From assembly GCA_900557355.1 (NCBI GenBank), contig USSR01000223.1, positions 1-9,614 of the forward strand: a DNA stretch of 9,614 nucleotides, given 5' to 3'. Below the pieces are notes generated by a model. It had not been told where the DNA came from. It searched no databases and saw only the letters and a program-made list of their open reading frames with translations. This document shows, in pieces, positions 1 to 6,942 of the stretch. The DNA comes from an uncultured Bacteroides sp. Its GTDB lineage: Bacteria; Bacteroidota; Bacteroidia; Bacteroidales; Bacteroidaceae. How positions within the stretch are numbered: the stretch's first letter is position 1; each line of letters opens with the position of its first letter. Position numbers and translations under genes: made by a program.

Positions 1-75
1 CACCAGGAGCTACTTATGAGCGGTGGTACGTAAATGTTTACACTCCTTACAGGCTGTTTCTCTTTTTTTACGTGT
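1..75 (-). other. untranslated leader of an unseen leftward transcript
   Basis: This stretch lies downstream of the minus-strand -7 box and holds no usable start codon on that strand. It can fold: AGGAG (plus positions 47-43) can pair with CTCCT (plus 9-5), and the near-palindrome GTAAATGTTTAC at 30-41 lies between the two arms. The arms are short and I do not recognise a known riboswitch or leader family. It may be a plain 5' leader or the start of a small RNA. Confidence 0.3.
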
Positions 76-76
76 G

Positions 77-84
77 CAAAGGTA
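77..84 (-). promoter_or_regulatory. Bacteroidota -7 promoter box, reading left out of the window
   Basis: On the minus strand this reads TACCTTTG followed by CAC, an exact match to the Bacteroides -7 consensus TAnnTTTG. Transcription would begin near position 73 and leave a leader of at least 70 nt inside the window. No TTTG sits at the usual 19-21 bp spacing; that region (about 98-122) is instead occupied by an inverted repeat. No ATG occurs on the minus strand between here and position 1, and the only GTG with room to continue (43-41) is followed at once by TAA, so any coding start lies beyond the left edge. The product is unknown. Confidence 0.55.
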
Positions 85-97
85 GCACTTATTTCAA

Positions 98-122
98 AAT
101 TCCGTGTTCAGAATACGGAATT
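98..122. repeat. 25-bp near-perfect inverted repeat between divergent promoters
   Basis: Arms AATTCCGT (98-105) and ACGGAATT (115-122) are perfect complements. The intervening bases continue the symmetry as TTC (107-109) and GAA (111-113) around A110. Only the pair 106/114 is mismatched. The centre is about 37 bp upstream of the predicted leftward transcription start, where a -33 box would be expected. This is the shape of an operator for a dimeric regulator. A cruciform or a transcribed hairpin is possible but less likely, as no T-run follows it. Confidence 0.6.
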
Positions 123-160
123 CTGATAATCTTTTGAGAAGATAAGCTGCATTTTGGCAT

Positions 161-186
161 AACTTTTTCATGCTTGCATGAAAGTT
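161..186. repeat. bulged inverted repeat upstream of recR
   Basis: AACTTT (161-166) pairs with AAAGTT (181-186), and CATGC (169-173) pairs with GCATG (176-180). The left arm carries two extra T bases (167-168). An alternative register gives an unbulged palindrome, TTTCATGC (166-173) with GCATGAAA (176-183) around TT. The centre lies about 41 bp upstream of the predicted recR transcription start. No T-run follows on either strand, so a terminator role is unlikely and an operator is the better guess. Confidence 0.5.
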
Positions 187-203
187 CTGTACTCAATTTG
201 CAT

Positions 204-211
204 TATCTTTG
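204..211 (+). promoter_or_regulatory. -7 promoter box for the recR cluster
   Basis: TATCTTTG matches the Bacteroides -7 consensus TAnnTTTG exactly. It ends 23 bp before the recR ATG, which predicts a leader of about 20 nt. No good TTTG (-33) element is present at 19-21 bp spacing; the inverted repeat at 161-186 covers that area. The three downstream genes have no comparable box in their junctions, so this is probably the promoter for the whole cluster. Confidence 0.5.
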
Positions 212-234
212 TCGCCAATAGTTGATTTTTAAGT

Positions 235-852
235 ATGAATGGACAATTTTCCTCGATATTATTGGAGAAGGCAGTGAGTGAATTTGCCAAACTGCCCGGA
301 GTGGGACGAAAGACGGCTATGCGCTTGGTGTTGCATCTTTTGAGACAGGATACGGCGGTAGTGGAGGCTTTTGGCAATGCCATTGTTACGCTGAAGCACG
401 AAGTGAAATATTGTAAAGTCTGCCACAATATATCGGATACCGAGACTTGCCGTATCTGTGCTAATCCACAGCGAGATGATTCTACTGTGTGCGTTGTGGA
501 AAATATCCGTGATGTCATGGCAGTGGAGGCTACACAGCAATTTCGTGGACTTTACCATGTGTTGGGTGGCGTCATTTCACCAATGGATGGGGTGGGACCA
601 GGCGATTTACAAATAGAAAGCCTTGTGCAGCGTGTATCTGCAGGTGGAATAAAAGAAGTTATCCTGGCACTTAGTACCACAATGGAGGGTGATACAACCA
701 ATTTTTATATTTACCGTAAATTGGAGAAACTGGGTGTGAAGTTGAGTGTCATAGCCCGTGGTATTTCTGTTGGTGATGAACTGGAATATGCTGATGAGGT
801 GACATTGGGACGTAGTATTGTGAATCGAACTCCTTTTTCCGGAACAAATTGA
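235..852 (+). CDS. recR: Recombination mediator protein RecR
   Basis: RecR works with RecO and RecF to load RecA on gapped or SSB-coated DNA during recombinational repair in the cytoplasm. The 205-residue product has the usual family length and all three expected parts. A helix-hairpin-helix stretch [12 protein letters not shown] is at residues 20-31. A four-cysteine zinc finger uses C60, C63, C72 and C75. A Toprim domain starts near residue 83 with CVVEN (acidic residue E89) and runs through [18 protein letters not shown] (108-125) to about residue 180. The C-terminal segment [16 protein letters not shown] is also typical. The start is the ATG 23 bp after a -7 box, and the protein begins at the normal family position. 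No frameshift or missing key residue is seen. It heads a same-strand run of four genes, the others having no known link to DNA repair. Confidence 0.97.
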   Translation: MNGQFSSILLEKAVSEFAKLPGVGRKTAMRLVLHLLRQDTAVVEAFGNAIVTLKHEVKYCKVCHNISDTETCRICANPQRDDSTVCVVENIRDVMAVEATQQFRGLYHVLGGVISPMDGVGPGDLQIESLVQRVSAGGIKEVILALSTTMEGDTTNFYIYRKLEKLGVKLSVIARGISVGDELEYADEVTLGRSIVNRTPFSGTN

Positions 853-878
853 ATTATTAATTATTAAGTTATTAGCAC

Positions 879-1337
879 ATGGAAAATCAAATAAAACACG
901 TGGCAGCTCGTTTAAAAGTTATATTTATTAGCTTTTGGTTGCTGCCGGTTCTGTTAATAATAGTAGGTGAAACTGGTGGGGAATGGGTAGGCATGTACGC
1001 TGCTGATGTACGTGCTACTTATTTGGCTGAAACTTTGGTTATTTTGCTGGCAGCTACATGTGTGCCTGTGTCCTTAAAATTATTTGCATGGGTGCTTACG
1101 CGCAAGATCGACAAGGTTAGTTTGCCCGAAGCCTTACATTTGTATTCTTTCTGGAGTAAAATTCGCATTATACTTTTAATGTTACCGGTGTTGGCGGGTT
1201 TTGCTGTTTATTATCTCATGTTGAGTAATAAAGGAATTCTTTGTGCTTTTATTGCTCTAACGGCTTCATTGTTTTGTTTGCCCGGTGAGGGACGCTTGCG
1301 TAAGGAATTGCATATTAATAAAGAAGAGGAAGCATGA
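879..1337 (+). CDS. small four-helix integral membrane protein, function unknown
   Basis: I do not recognise a named family for this 152-residue protein. Four hydrophobic segments at about residues 13-30, 49-71, 94-115 and 117-134 suggest four inner-membrane helices. The N-terminus carries K6, H7, R11 and K13, and the tail is highly charged (RLRKELHINKEEEA). There is no signal-peptidase site or catalytic motif that I can see. The gene starts 26 bp after recR in an A+T-rich spacer without a promoter box, and its stop overlaps the next start as ATGA (1334-1337). That overlap points to translational coupling with the glycosyltransferase, so a role beside it at the membrane is plausible but inferred. 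The frame is intact and codon use resembles the neighbours, so it is very likely a real gene. Confidence 0.85.
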   Translation: MENQIKHVAARLKVIFISFWLLPVLLIIVGETGGEWVGMYAADVRATYLAETLVILLAATCVPVSLKLFAWVLTRKIDKVSLPEALHLYSFWSKIRIILLMLPVLAGFAVYYLMLSNKGILCAFIALTASLFCLPGEGRLRKELHINKEEEA

Positions 1338-2542
1338 AACTCTCCGTTGTCATAGTCAATTATAATGTTAAGTATTACCTGGAACAGTGTCTTTGTTCCT
1401 TATACAGGGCTATTGACAATCTTTCAGCCGAGATTCTGGTAGTGGATAATGCCTCTATGGACGATTCTGAAGCATATATCACTGAGCGTTTTCCGAATAT
1501 CACCTATATCTATAATAAAGAAAATCTGGGCTTTGCCCGTGCCAATAACCAAGTAATTCGTGAGTCGAAAGGGGAGTATGTGCTACTGCTGAATCCTGAC
1601 ACTGTATTGTCGGAACAGACATTGGAAGAGGCAATACCTTTTATGGATGCTCATCCTGAAGCCGGGGCTGCCGGTGTGAAAATGATAACGCATGACGGAC
1701 GCTTTTTGAGGGAATCTAAACGTGGATATCCTACTTTGGCGGCAACTTTTGGTAAATTGTCCGGTTTGGGACGATTGTTTCCACACTCTAAAAGTTTGGG
1801 TGGTTATTATTGTACTGCTTTGGATATGAATGGCGTTCATCAGGTGGAAGTACTGGCGGGTGCATTTATGTTGCTTCGTCGTTCAGCATTAGATAAGACC
1901 GGATTACTGGATGAAGATTTCTTCATGTATGGTGAGGATATTGACCTGTCTTGCCGGATAGAAGAAGCAGGATATAAAAATTATTATTTGCCCTGTCCGA
2001 TATTGCATTATAAGGGAGAAAGTACATCGAAGGACACTTACCGTCATGTGCGTGTATTTTGTAAGGCAATGGATATTTTCTTTTGTAAACATGGCGAACG
2101 TTATGGTGTTATAGGATGTTGGCTGGTGCGTGCGGGTATTCATCTACAGATGTATGTTCGCTTGTTTGTACTTTTTGTGCAGCGTTTGTTTCGTTTTCCG
2201 GTAAAAGAGACAAAAATCTCTTTCCAGAAAGGACAACGTTTTCCTCGTTTTCTCATATTTGGCGAAGAAGCAACCATTCATAGCTTGCGCGTACTTTTAA
2301 AGCGTAACGGATTAGGTGGAAAGCATCACTTTGTTGTATCCAACGAAATGTCTGCTGTAGATGGTCATGGAAGTTCATTTATTTCACTGAAAGGTTTCAC
2401 GCATGTAGTATATGATTGCCGTGCCTTTTCTTTTTCAGCTATTATTCGCTTGCTGTCCCATCATCACAAAATGGGATTGAGCCTTGGTATTTATAACCCG
2501 GAGAGTCGCGTATTGGTGACTCCTGATAAATGTTACATCTGA
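1334..2542 (+). CDS. family 2 (GT-A) glycosyltransferase with an extra C-terminal domain
   Basis: The enzyme should move a sugar from a nucleotide-sugar donor to an envelope glycan acceptor, as in rhamnosyltransferase-like GT2 proteins. The GT-A domain covers about residues 1-235: SVVIVNYN (4-11), the donor-binding aspartate in VVDNAS (36-41), NLGFARANN (64-72), the DxD-equivalent NPD (87-89), and FFMYGEDIDL (196-205), which holds the likely catalytic acidic residues. A hydrophobic stretch at about 256-285 could lie in or on the membrane. Residues about 303-402 form a further domain beginning RFLIFGEEATIHSLRVLL and ending with beta-rich GIYNPESRVLV. It looks like a Rossmann-type nucleotide-binding fold, somewhat like the one in polyprenyl-phosphate sugar transferases, but this is pattern-based only. 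The gene overlaps the upstream membrane protein by 4 bp and abuts the acetyltransferase directly. The acceptor and sugar cannot be told from sequence. Confidence 0.92.
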   Translation: MKLSVVIVNYNVKYYLEQCLCSLYRAIDNLSAEILVVDNASMDDSEAYITERFPNITYIYNKENLGFARANNQVIRESKGEYVLLLNPDTVLSEQTLEEAIPFMDAHPEAGAAGVKMITHDGRFLRESKRGYPTLAATFGKLSGLGRLFPHSKSLGGYYCTALDMNGVHQVEVLAGAFMLLRRSALDKTGLLDEDFFMYGEDIDLSCRIEEAGYKNYYLPCPILHYKGESTSKDTYRHVRVFCKAMDIFFCKHGERYGVIGCWLVRAGIHLQMYVRLFVLFVQRLFRFPVKETKISFQKGQRFPRFLIFGEEATIHSLRVLLKRNGLGGKHHFVVSNEMSAVDGHGSSFISLKGFTHVVYDCRAFSFSAIIRLLSHHHKMGLSLGIYNPESRVLVTPDKCYI

Positions 2543-3076
2543 ATGAAACATACCTATTTTATAAATGACCGTATTCGTCTTCGTGCTATGGAGCCAGAAG
2601 ATCTGGAACTTATTTGTGAGATGGAAAATGATCCTCAACAGTGGGATATCAGCAACTTTACAGTACCCTATTCGCGCTATGTTATGAAGCAATACATGGA
2701 GAACTCACAATGTGATATGTTTGCTGATAAACAACTGCGTATGATGATTGTGCGTCTTGAAGACGGTCTGACAATTGGCACGGTTGATATAACAGACTTT
2801 TCTCCTATGCACGCGCGTGGAGAAGTGGGTATCGTGATCAGGAAAGAGTTTCGCGGAGCAGGCTATGCAAAGGATGCATTAACATTGCTTTGCGAATATG
2901 CTTTTGATTTTCTGCGTATGCGACAACTATTCGTTCACATCGCTACAGATAATGAAGCAAGTATGCGCCTGTTTACTTCATGTGGCTTTGTTTCTTGCGG
3001 ATTATTAAAAGACTGGCTATGTATCGAGGGATGTTTCAAAGATGTTGCATTATTGCAGCGTATCCGGCATGATTAA
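2543..3076 (+). CDS. GNAT-family N-acetyltransferase (RimJ/RimL-like)
   Basis: GNAT enzymes transfer an acetyl group from acetyl-CoA to an amine; the acceptor here is unknown. The 177-residue protein follows the RimJ/RimL-type layout: [14 protein letters not shown] at 11-24, the beta-4 strand GEVGIVI (93-99), then the acetyl-CoA pyrophosphate loop in [13 protein letters not shown] (101-113) with the R-G-x-G-x-A core at 104-109. The later [16 protein letters not shown] (134-149) is the usual motif B region. Its ATG follows the glycosyltransferase TGA with no gap, so it is almost certainly co-translated with it. An acceptor in sugar modification would fit the context, but the same family also acetylates proteins and antibiotics. 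Its stop codon overlaps the stop of the convergent yqgE-like gene. Confidence 0.9.
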   Translation: MKHTYFINDRIRLRAMEPEDLELICEMENDPQQWDISNFTVPYSRYVMKQYMENSQCDMFADKQLRMMIVRLEDGLTIGTVDITDFSPMHARGEVGIVIRKEFRGAGYAKDALTLLCEYAFDFLRMRQLFVHIATDNEASMRLFTSCGFVSCGLLKDWLCIEGCFKDVALLQRIRHD

Positions 3077-3666
3077 TTTAGTGTAGGAATTTGTGGAAAG
3101 CGTGACCATATTTCATACTTGCCTCCCAGCTGTCCCAATACGTTTTTCCATAATTCTGCACTTCCTTTTTCATTCATAAGGGAGGCGATGCTTGTTGATC
3201 CTATCAGCCAGGTATTTTCTTCTATTTCCTGGCATAATTGATCATGTTCCCAACCGGAATAGCCCAGGAAGAAACGTATCTTTCCGTCGATATCATTACC
3301 TTGCAAAATATAACGGCGAATGGCATCGAAGTCTCCATTCAGATAAACTCCTTTTCCTATTTGCAACGAATCTTCCACATCTTTCAGAGTGTGAAGATAA
3401 AACAATGTGTCGGTGCTTAATGGGCCACCTTTATAGATCGGTATATTGCTTATATCCTTAAATTCTTTCAATACATCATTTAGGCTTAAAGGAAGTGGTT
3501 TATTGAGTACCAACCCCATTGTACCATCTGTAGAGTGGTCTACCAACAAAATAACGGAACGTCCAAACATCTCATCATAGAGAAAAGGCTCAGATATCAA
3601 CACTTTGCCACGTGAGGGGACCACATGGTTTGTTTCTATTTTAAATATGTCCGCATTAGTATCCAT
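3073..3666 (-). CDS. YqgE/AlgH family protein (UPF0301)
   Basis: This is a conserved small protein whose molecular role is not firmly known; the AlgH name comes from alginate regulation in Pseudomonas and need not apply here. Family signatures are all present in the 197-residue form: [11 protein letters not shown] (19-29), [11 protein letters not shown] (34-44), [10 protein letters not shown] (48-57), YKGGPL (78-83) and [14 protein letters not shown] (131-144). I prefer the ATG at 3666, giving [10 protein letters not shown]. An upstream in-frame ATG at 3681 adds only MYIRG and lies nearer the promoter side; conservation begins after either. The gene is convergent with the acetyltransferase (4-bp overlap) and divergent from the SusC-like gene. 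No clean TAnnTTTG box is seen upstream; TAATATTTG (plus 3706-3698) has one extra base in the spacer. Confidence 0.95.
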   Translation of the reverse strand: MDTNADIFKIETNHVVPSRGKVLISEPFLYDEMFGRSVILLVDHSTDGTMGLVLNKPLPLSLNDVLKEFKDISNIPIYKGGPLSTDTLFYLHTLKDVEDSLQIGKGVYLNGDFDAIRRYILQGNDIDGKIRFFLGYSGWEHDQLCQEIEENTWLIGSTSIASLMNEKGSAELWKNVLGQLGGKYEIWSRFPQIPTLN

Positions 3667-3739
3667 GCCCCTAATATACATACAAATCCTCGAAAAACAA
3701 ATATTATTGTTCTTTTTTCACTGATAGATATTACTTATA

Positions 3740-3751
3740 TGTTATATAACA
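3740..3751. promoter_or_regulatory. 12-bp perfect palindrome, possible operator upstream of susC
   Basis: TGTTATATAACA is self-complementary over all 12 bases. Its centre is about 42 bp upstream of the predicted susC transcription start, just before the -33 position, and it also lies in the region upstream of the divergent YqgE gene. A palindrome this long can arise by chance in such A+T-rich DNA, so the operator call is tentative. Confidence 0.3.
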
Positions 3752-3753
3752 GG

Positions 3754-3784
3754 TTTTAATTGAAAAAGAAATTGGTTACATTTG
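3754..3784 (+). promoter_or_regulatory. promoter of the susC/susD-like operon
   Basis: TACATTTG (3777-3784) matches the Bacteroides -7 consensus TAnnTTTG. A TTTT (3754-3757) lies 19 bp upstream in place of the -33 TTTG. Transcription should start near 3788, leaving a leader of about 24 nt before the ATG at 3812. This placement rules out the in-frame TTG at 3782 as a start, because it lies inside the -7 box and would not be transcribed. Confidence 0.6.
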
Positions 3785-3811
3785 CAGATTGTTATTTCTT
3801 TATTGCAAATT

Positions 3812-6800
3812 ATGAAATTTACTATCTATAGTTATATCTGTTTTTTGTTTTTTAGTTATTTTTTTTTACGCAGTAGTTCTTGCTATGCTTTTGTTGCAAA
3901 CGACATAGACAGTCGTTTGATGGTAATCTTGGCACAGAAAACTCTTACAGGATGCGTTGTAGGTGAGGATGGTGTGCCCTTGGCGGGTGCTACAGTGTTA
4001 GAAATAGGTACTTCAAACGGTACGGTTACTGATATGGAGGGGAAGTTTAAATTGACTGTTGCAGACAATGCTATGTTGCGATTTTCTTTTATGGGATATA
4101 AAACGCAGGAGATAAGTGTGGGTGGAAAGACTTTCCTGAATATAACAATGGTAGAGGATGCTGTGGAACTGGATAAAATAGTTGTGACTGCATTGGGTAT
4201 TGAGAAGAAAGAACACTCTCTTTCTTATGCCATGAGTCAGATAAAGAATGAAGAACTGACGAGGGTTAAAATGCCGAATTTGATAACATCGTTGACAGGT
4301 AAAGCTGCGGGTGTACAAATAAATCAGGTCTCATCAGGTTTGGGGGCTTCTGCGAAGGTAAGTATTCGTGGAATCCGTTCGGTGGCTGGTGAAAATCAAC
4401 CTCTTTATGTAATTGACGGTGTTCCTATGCTGAATTCAAGTTCGGAACAAGCTTTCAGTGCCATAGGAGGGACAGCTAATGCAGGAAATCGCGATGGTGG
4501 TGATGGCATTTCAAATTTAAATTCAGAAGATATTGAAAGTATAAGTATCCTGAAGGGCGCTCCTGCTGCTGCACTCTATGGAAGCCAGGCAGGTAATGGT
4601 GTGATTTTGATTACAACCAAGAAAGGTAAATCACAGGGACAGCGTAGTATTTCATTCTCTACCAGTCTTATGTTTGATAAAGCTGTTTCTTTGCCTGAGA
4701 TGCAAAACCGTTATGGAGTCAGTGAAATTATAGATAGTTGGGGTGAGCGACAAAATTTGCCAAAAAATGATAATCTGAAAGATTTCTTTTCTACGGGAAT
4801 GGCTTCTATTACTTCTGTATCCTTGAGTCATGGTAACGAAAAATTGCAAAACTACTTCTCGTATGCCAATACTACCGGTAAAGGAATTATTGATAAAAAC
4901 CGTTTGTCGAAACATAATCTTACTTTCAGAGAAACTTCTACTTTGTTTAACGATCGTCTGAGGTTAGATGGTAGTGTAAACCTGATGCGGCAAGTTACTA
5001 AGAATAAACCGACGGTGGGCGGATTTTATATGAATCCGTTAGTCGGTCTTTATCGCTTTCCTCGTGGAGAGGATCTGACCTATTACAAGGATAATTTCGA
5101 AGTATATGATGAGAGTAGAAATTTGAATATACAAAACTGGCATACTTCTTATGATGACTTTGAACAAAATCCTTATTGGATTGTGAATCGTATACAAAGT
5201 AAAGAAGTACGCTTGCATGCTATAGTATCCTTATCGGCAAGTTTCAAAGTAAATGATTGGTTGACAGTACAGACTCGTGGTAATGTTGATTGTATTAATG
5301 ACAAGCTTCGTCAGAAATTCTATGCTTCCACAGCTCCGGCTTTAGCAGGTACGAACGGACGTTACATAGAAATGGACTATCAGGATATCCAGTTTTATGG
5401 TGATCTGATGCTTATGATGAAGAAGCAATGGGGTGACTTCTCTGTGAACGGCGCGCTGGGTACGAGTCTCAATGACAAAACCACCAATTCTACTCGTTAT
5501 GACTCTAAGACTGCTTCATTATATTATGCCAATGTTTTCAATCTGGCAAATATCATAATGAATGGTTCGGCTGCCCTTGATCAGAAGATAGATGCCCGTC
5601 GCCAGCTACAATCCTTGTTTGCCACTGTCCAGGTGGGATACAAAGAAAGCGCTTATATTGATTTGACTGCCCGTAATGACTGGGCATCCACTCTTTCACA
5701 TACCAAACATGAGAAACGGGGATATCTTTATCCTTCTATCGGAACATCGCTGATCTTGAGTCGCTTGTTTACATTGCCGGAATGGGTGTCATACGCTAAG
5801 GTACGTGGAGCTTATAGTATGGTAGGCAATGATATTCCTCCATTCATGACATATCCTCTGTCTCATATAACTGCCGGTGGTGAGTATTTGGCAAATGATG
5901 CAGCTCCTTTTAAAGAGATGGAACCGGAAATGAATTATTCGTGGGAGGCTGGTGCTGAGGCGCGTTTTTTGAATAGTCGCATTGGTTTTAATCTTACTTT
6001 TTATAAAACGAATACTCGTAACCAATTCTTTAAATTACCTACATTGGCGGGTGATAAGTATGCTTATCGGTATGTCAATGCTGGTAATATTCTGAACCGT
6101 GGCTGGGAAATAGCATTGGATGCAACACCAGTGTTGACGAAAGATTTCATGTGGAGTACCACTCTTAATTTTGCAACTAATAAGAATAAGATTGTCGCTT
6201 TGCATGAAGAATTGAAAGAGTTTGTTTATGGACCTACCAGCTTCTCTTCCAGTTATGCCATGAAGTTGGTGAAAGGTGGTTCTATCGGTGATATTTATGG
6301 AAAAGCTTTTGTTCGGGATGCTTCAGGTAATATTGTGTATGAGACGGAAGGAAGTAATGCCGGATTACCTAAAATAGAAGGTGATGGGAACACGGTAAAG
6401 GTAGGTAACTCTAATCCGAAGTTCCAGATGGGATGGAATCATACACTTTCTTATAAAGACATCTCGCTTTATTTCCTGGTAGATTGCCGTTATGGAGGGA
6501 AAGTACTTTCACAAACGCAGGCAGATATGGACTTGTATGGTGTATCGGAAGTTACAGCGCAAGCTCGCGATGAAGGCTATGTAATGCTCGAAGGACATCG
6601 GATAGATAATGTAAAGGGATTTTATAAGATAGTTGGTGGACGTGCGGGAACAACGGAATACTATATGTATGACGCTACAAATATCCGGTTGAGAGAACTT
6701 TCGTTGTCATATCAGTTACCTGCCTCCTGGATGGAGAAATCTAAGGTTTTGAAGAAAGTACAACTGTCATTTATAGCCCGTAATTTGTTCTTCTTTTATA

Positions 6801-6919
6801 AGAAGGCTCCTTTTGATCCTGATTTGGTATTGTCTACCGGCAATGACAATCAAGGTATTGATGTGTATGGAATGCCTACGACGCGTAGTTGGGGCTTTTC
6901 ATTGAAGTGTGAATTTTGA
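3812..6919 (+). CDS. SusC/RagA-family TonB-dependent outer-membrane transporter
   Basis: The protein should form the outer-membrane barrel that imports a nutrient using TonB energy, with the adjacent SusD-like lipoprotein as lid. Starting at the ATG at 3812 it has 1035 residues, normal for the family. Order: signal peptide about 1-25 (MKFTIYSYICFLFF, ending near SSCYA), a carboxypeptidase-regulatory-like beta domain about 44-125 (KTLTGCVVGEDGVPLAGATV, then TSNGTVTDMEGKF), a TonB-box region DKIVVTALG (121-129), the plug about 135-275 with SIRG, PLYVIDGVP and NLNSEDIESISILKGA, then the barrel. The C-terminus, with DVYGMPTTRSWGFSLKCEF, ends in Phe as expected for barrel assembly. There is no STN domain, so signalling through an anti-sigma factor is unlikely. 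The stop overlaps the first in-frame ATG of susD by one base. No glycosidase or peptidase lies nearby, so the substrate is not predictable; members import glycans or peptides. Confidence 0.95.
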   Translation: MKFTIYSYICFLFFSYFFLRSSSCYAFVANDIDSRLMVILAQKTLTGCVVGEDGVPLAGATVLEIGTSNGTVTDMEGKFKLTVADNAMLRFSFMGYKTQEISVGGKTFLNITMVEDAVELDKIVVTALGIEKKEHSLSYAMSQIKNEELTRVKMPNLITSLTGKAAGVQINQVSSGLGASAKVSIRGIRSVAGENQPLYVIDGVPMLNSSSEQAFSAIGGTANAGNRDGGDGISNLNSEDIESISILKGAPAAALYGSQAGNGVILITTKKGKSQGQRSISFSTSLMFDKAVSLPEMQNRYGVSEIIDSWGERQNLPKNDNLKDFFSTGMASITSVSLSHGNEKLQNYFSYANTTGKGIIDKNRLSKHNLTFRETSTLFNDRLRLDGSVNLMRQVTKNKPTVGGFYMNPLVGLYRFPRGEDLTYYKDNFEVYDESRNLNIQNWHTSYDDFEQNPYWIVNRIQSKEVRLHAIVSLSASFKVNDWLTVQTRGNVDCINDKLRQKFYASTAPALAGTNGRYIEMDYQDIQFYGDLMLMMKKQWGDFSVNGALGTSLNDKTTNSTRYDSKTASLYYANVFNLANIIMNGSAALDQKIDARRQLQSLFATVQVGYKESAYIDLTARNDWASTLSHTKHEKRGYLYPSIGTSLILSRLFTLPEWVSYAKVRGAYSMVGNDIPPFMTYPLSHITAGGEYLANDAAPFKEMEPEMNYSWEAGAEARFLNSRIGFNLTFYKTNTRNQFFKLPTLAGDKYAYRYVNAGNILNRGWEIALDATPVLTKDFMWSTTLNFATNKNKIVALHEELKEFVYGPTSFSSSYAMKLVKGGSIGDIYGKAFVRDASGNIVYETEGSNAGLPKIEGDGNTVKVGNSNPKFQMGWNHTLSYKDISLYFLVDCRYGGKVLSQTQADMDLYGVSEVTAQARDEGYVMLEGHRIDNVKGFYKIVGGRAGTTEYYMYDATNIRLRELSLSYQLPASWMEKSKVLKKVQLSFIARNLFFFYKKAPFDPDLVLSTGNDNQGIDVYGMPTTRSWGFSLKCEF

Positions 6920-6924
6920 TGGAT

Positions 6925-6942
6925 GAGGAGAAAAGTGGAATG
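6925..6942 (+). promoter_or_regulatory. Shine-Dalgarno-like site that decides the susD start
   Basis: GAGGAG at 6925-6930 lies nine bases before the ATG at 6940-6942. Purine-rich sites are not generally needed in Bacteroidota, so this is supporting evidence only, but together with the lipoprotein signal it favours 6940 over the ATG at 6919 and the TTG at 6916. Confidence 0.4.

Noticed and set aside
1..33. Possible tail of a plus-strand gene ending HQELLMSGGT then TAA
   Set aside because: Only ten codons are visible and the strong minus-strand promoter at 77-84 points to a leftward gene; neither codon use nor homology can be judged from this.
168..558. Minus-strand frames opposite recR
   Set aside because: RecR is intact and fully convincing on the plus strand; the opposite frames have low-complexity, unrecognisable products.
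3192..3461. Plus-strand frames opposite the YqgE gene
   Set aside because: They are shadows of a gene with all family motifs and show no motif or start context of their own.
3782..3811. Ten extra N-terminal residues on SusC from a TTG start
   Set aside because: The TTG is part of the promoter -7 box and the added residues precede the real signal peptide start MKF.
3667..3811. ECF sigma-factor promoter or hybrid two-component target for susC
   Set aside because: A normal TAnnTTTG box is present, SusC has no STN domain, and no such regulator is in the window.
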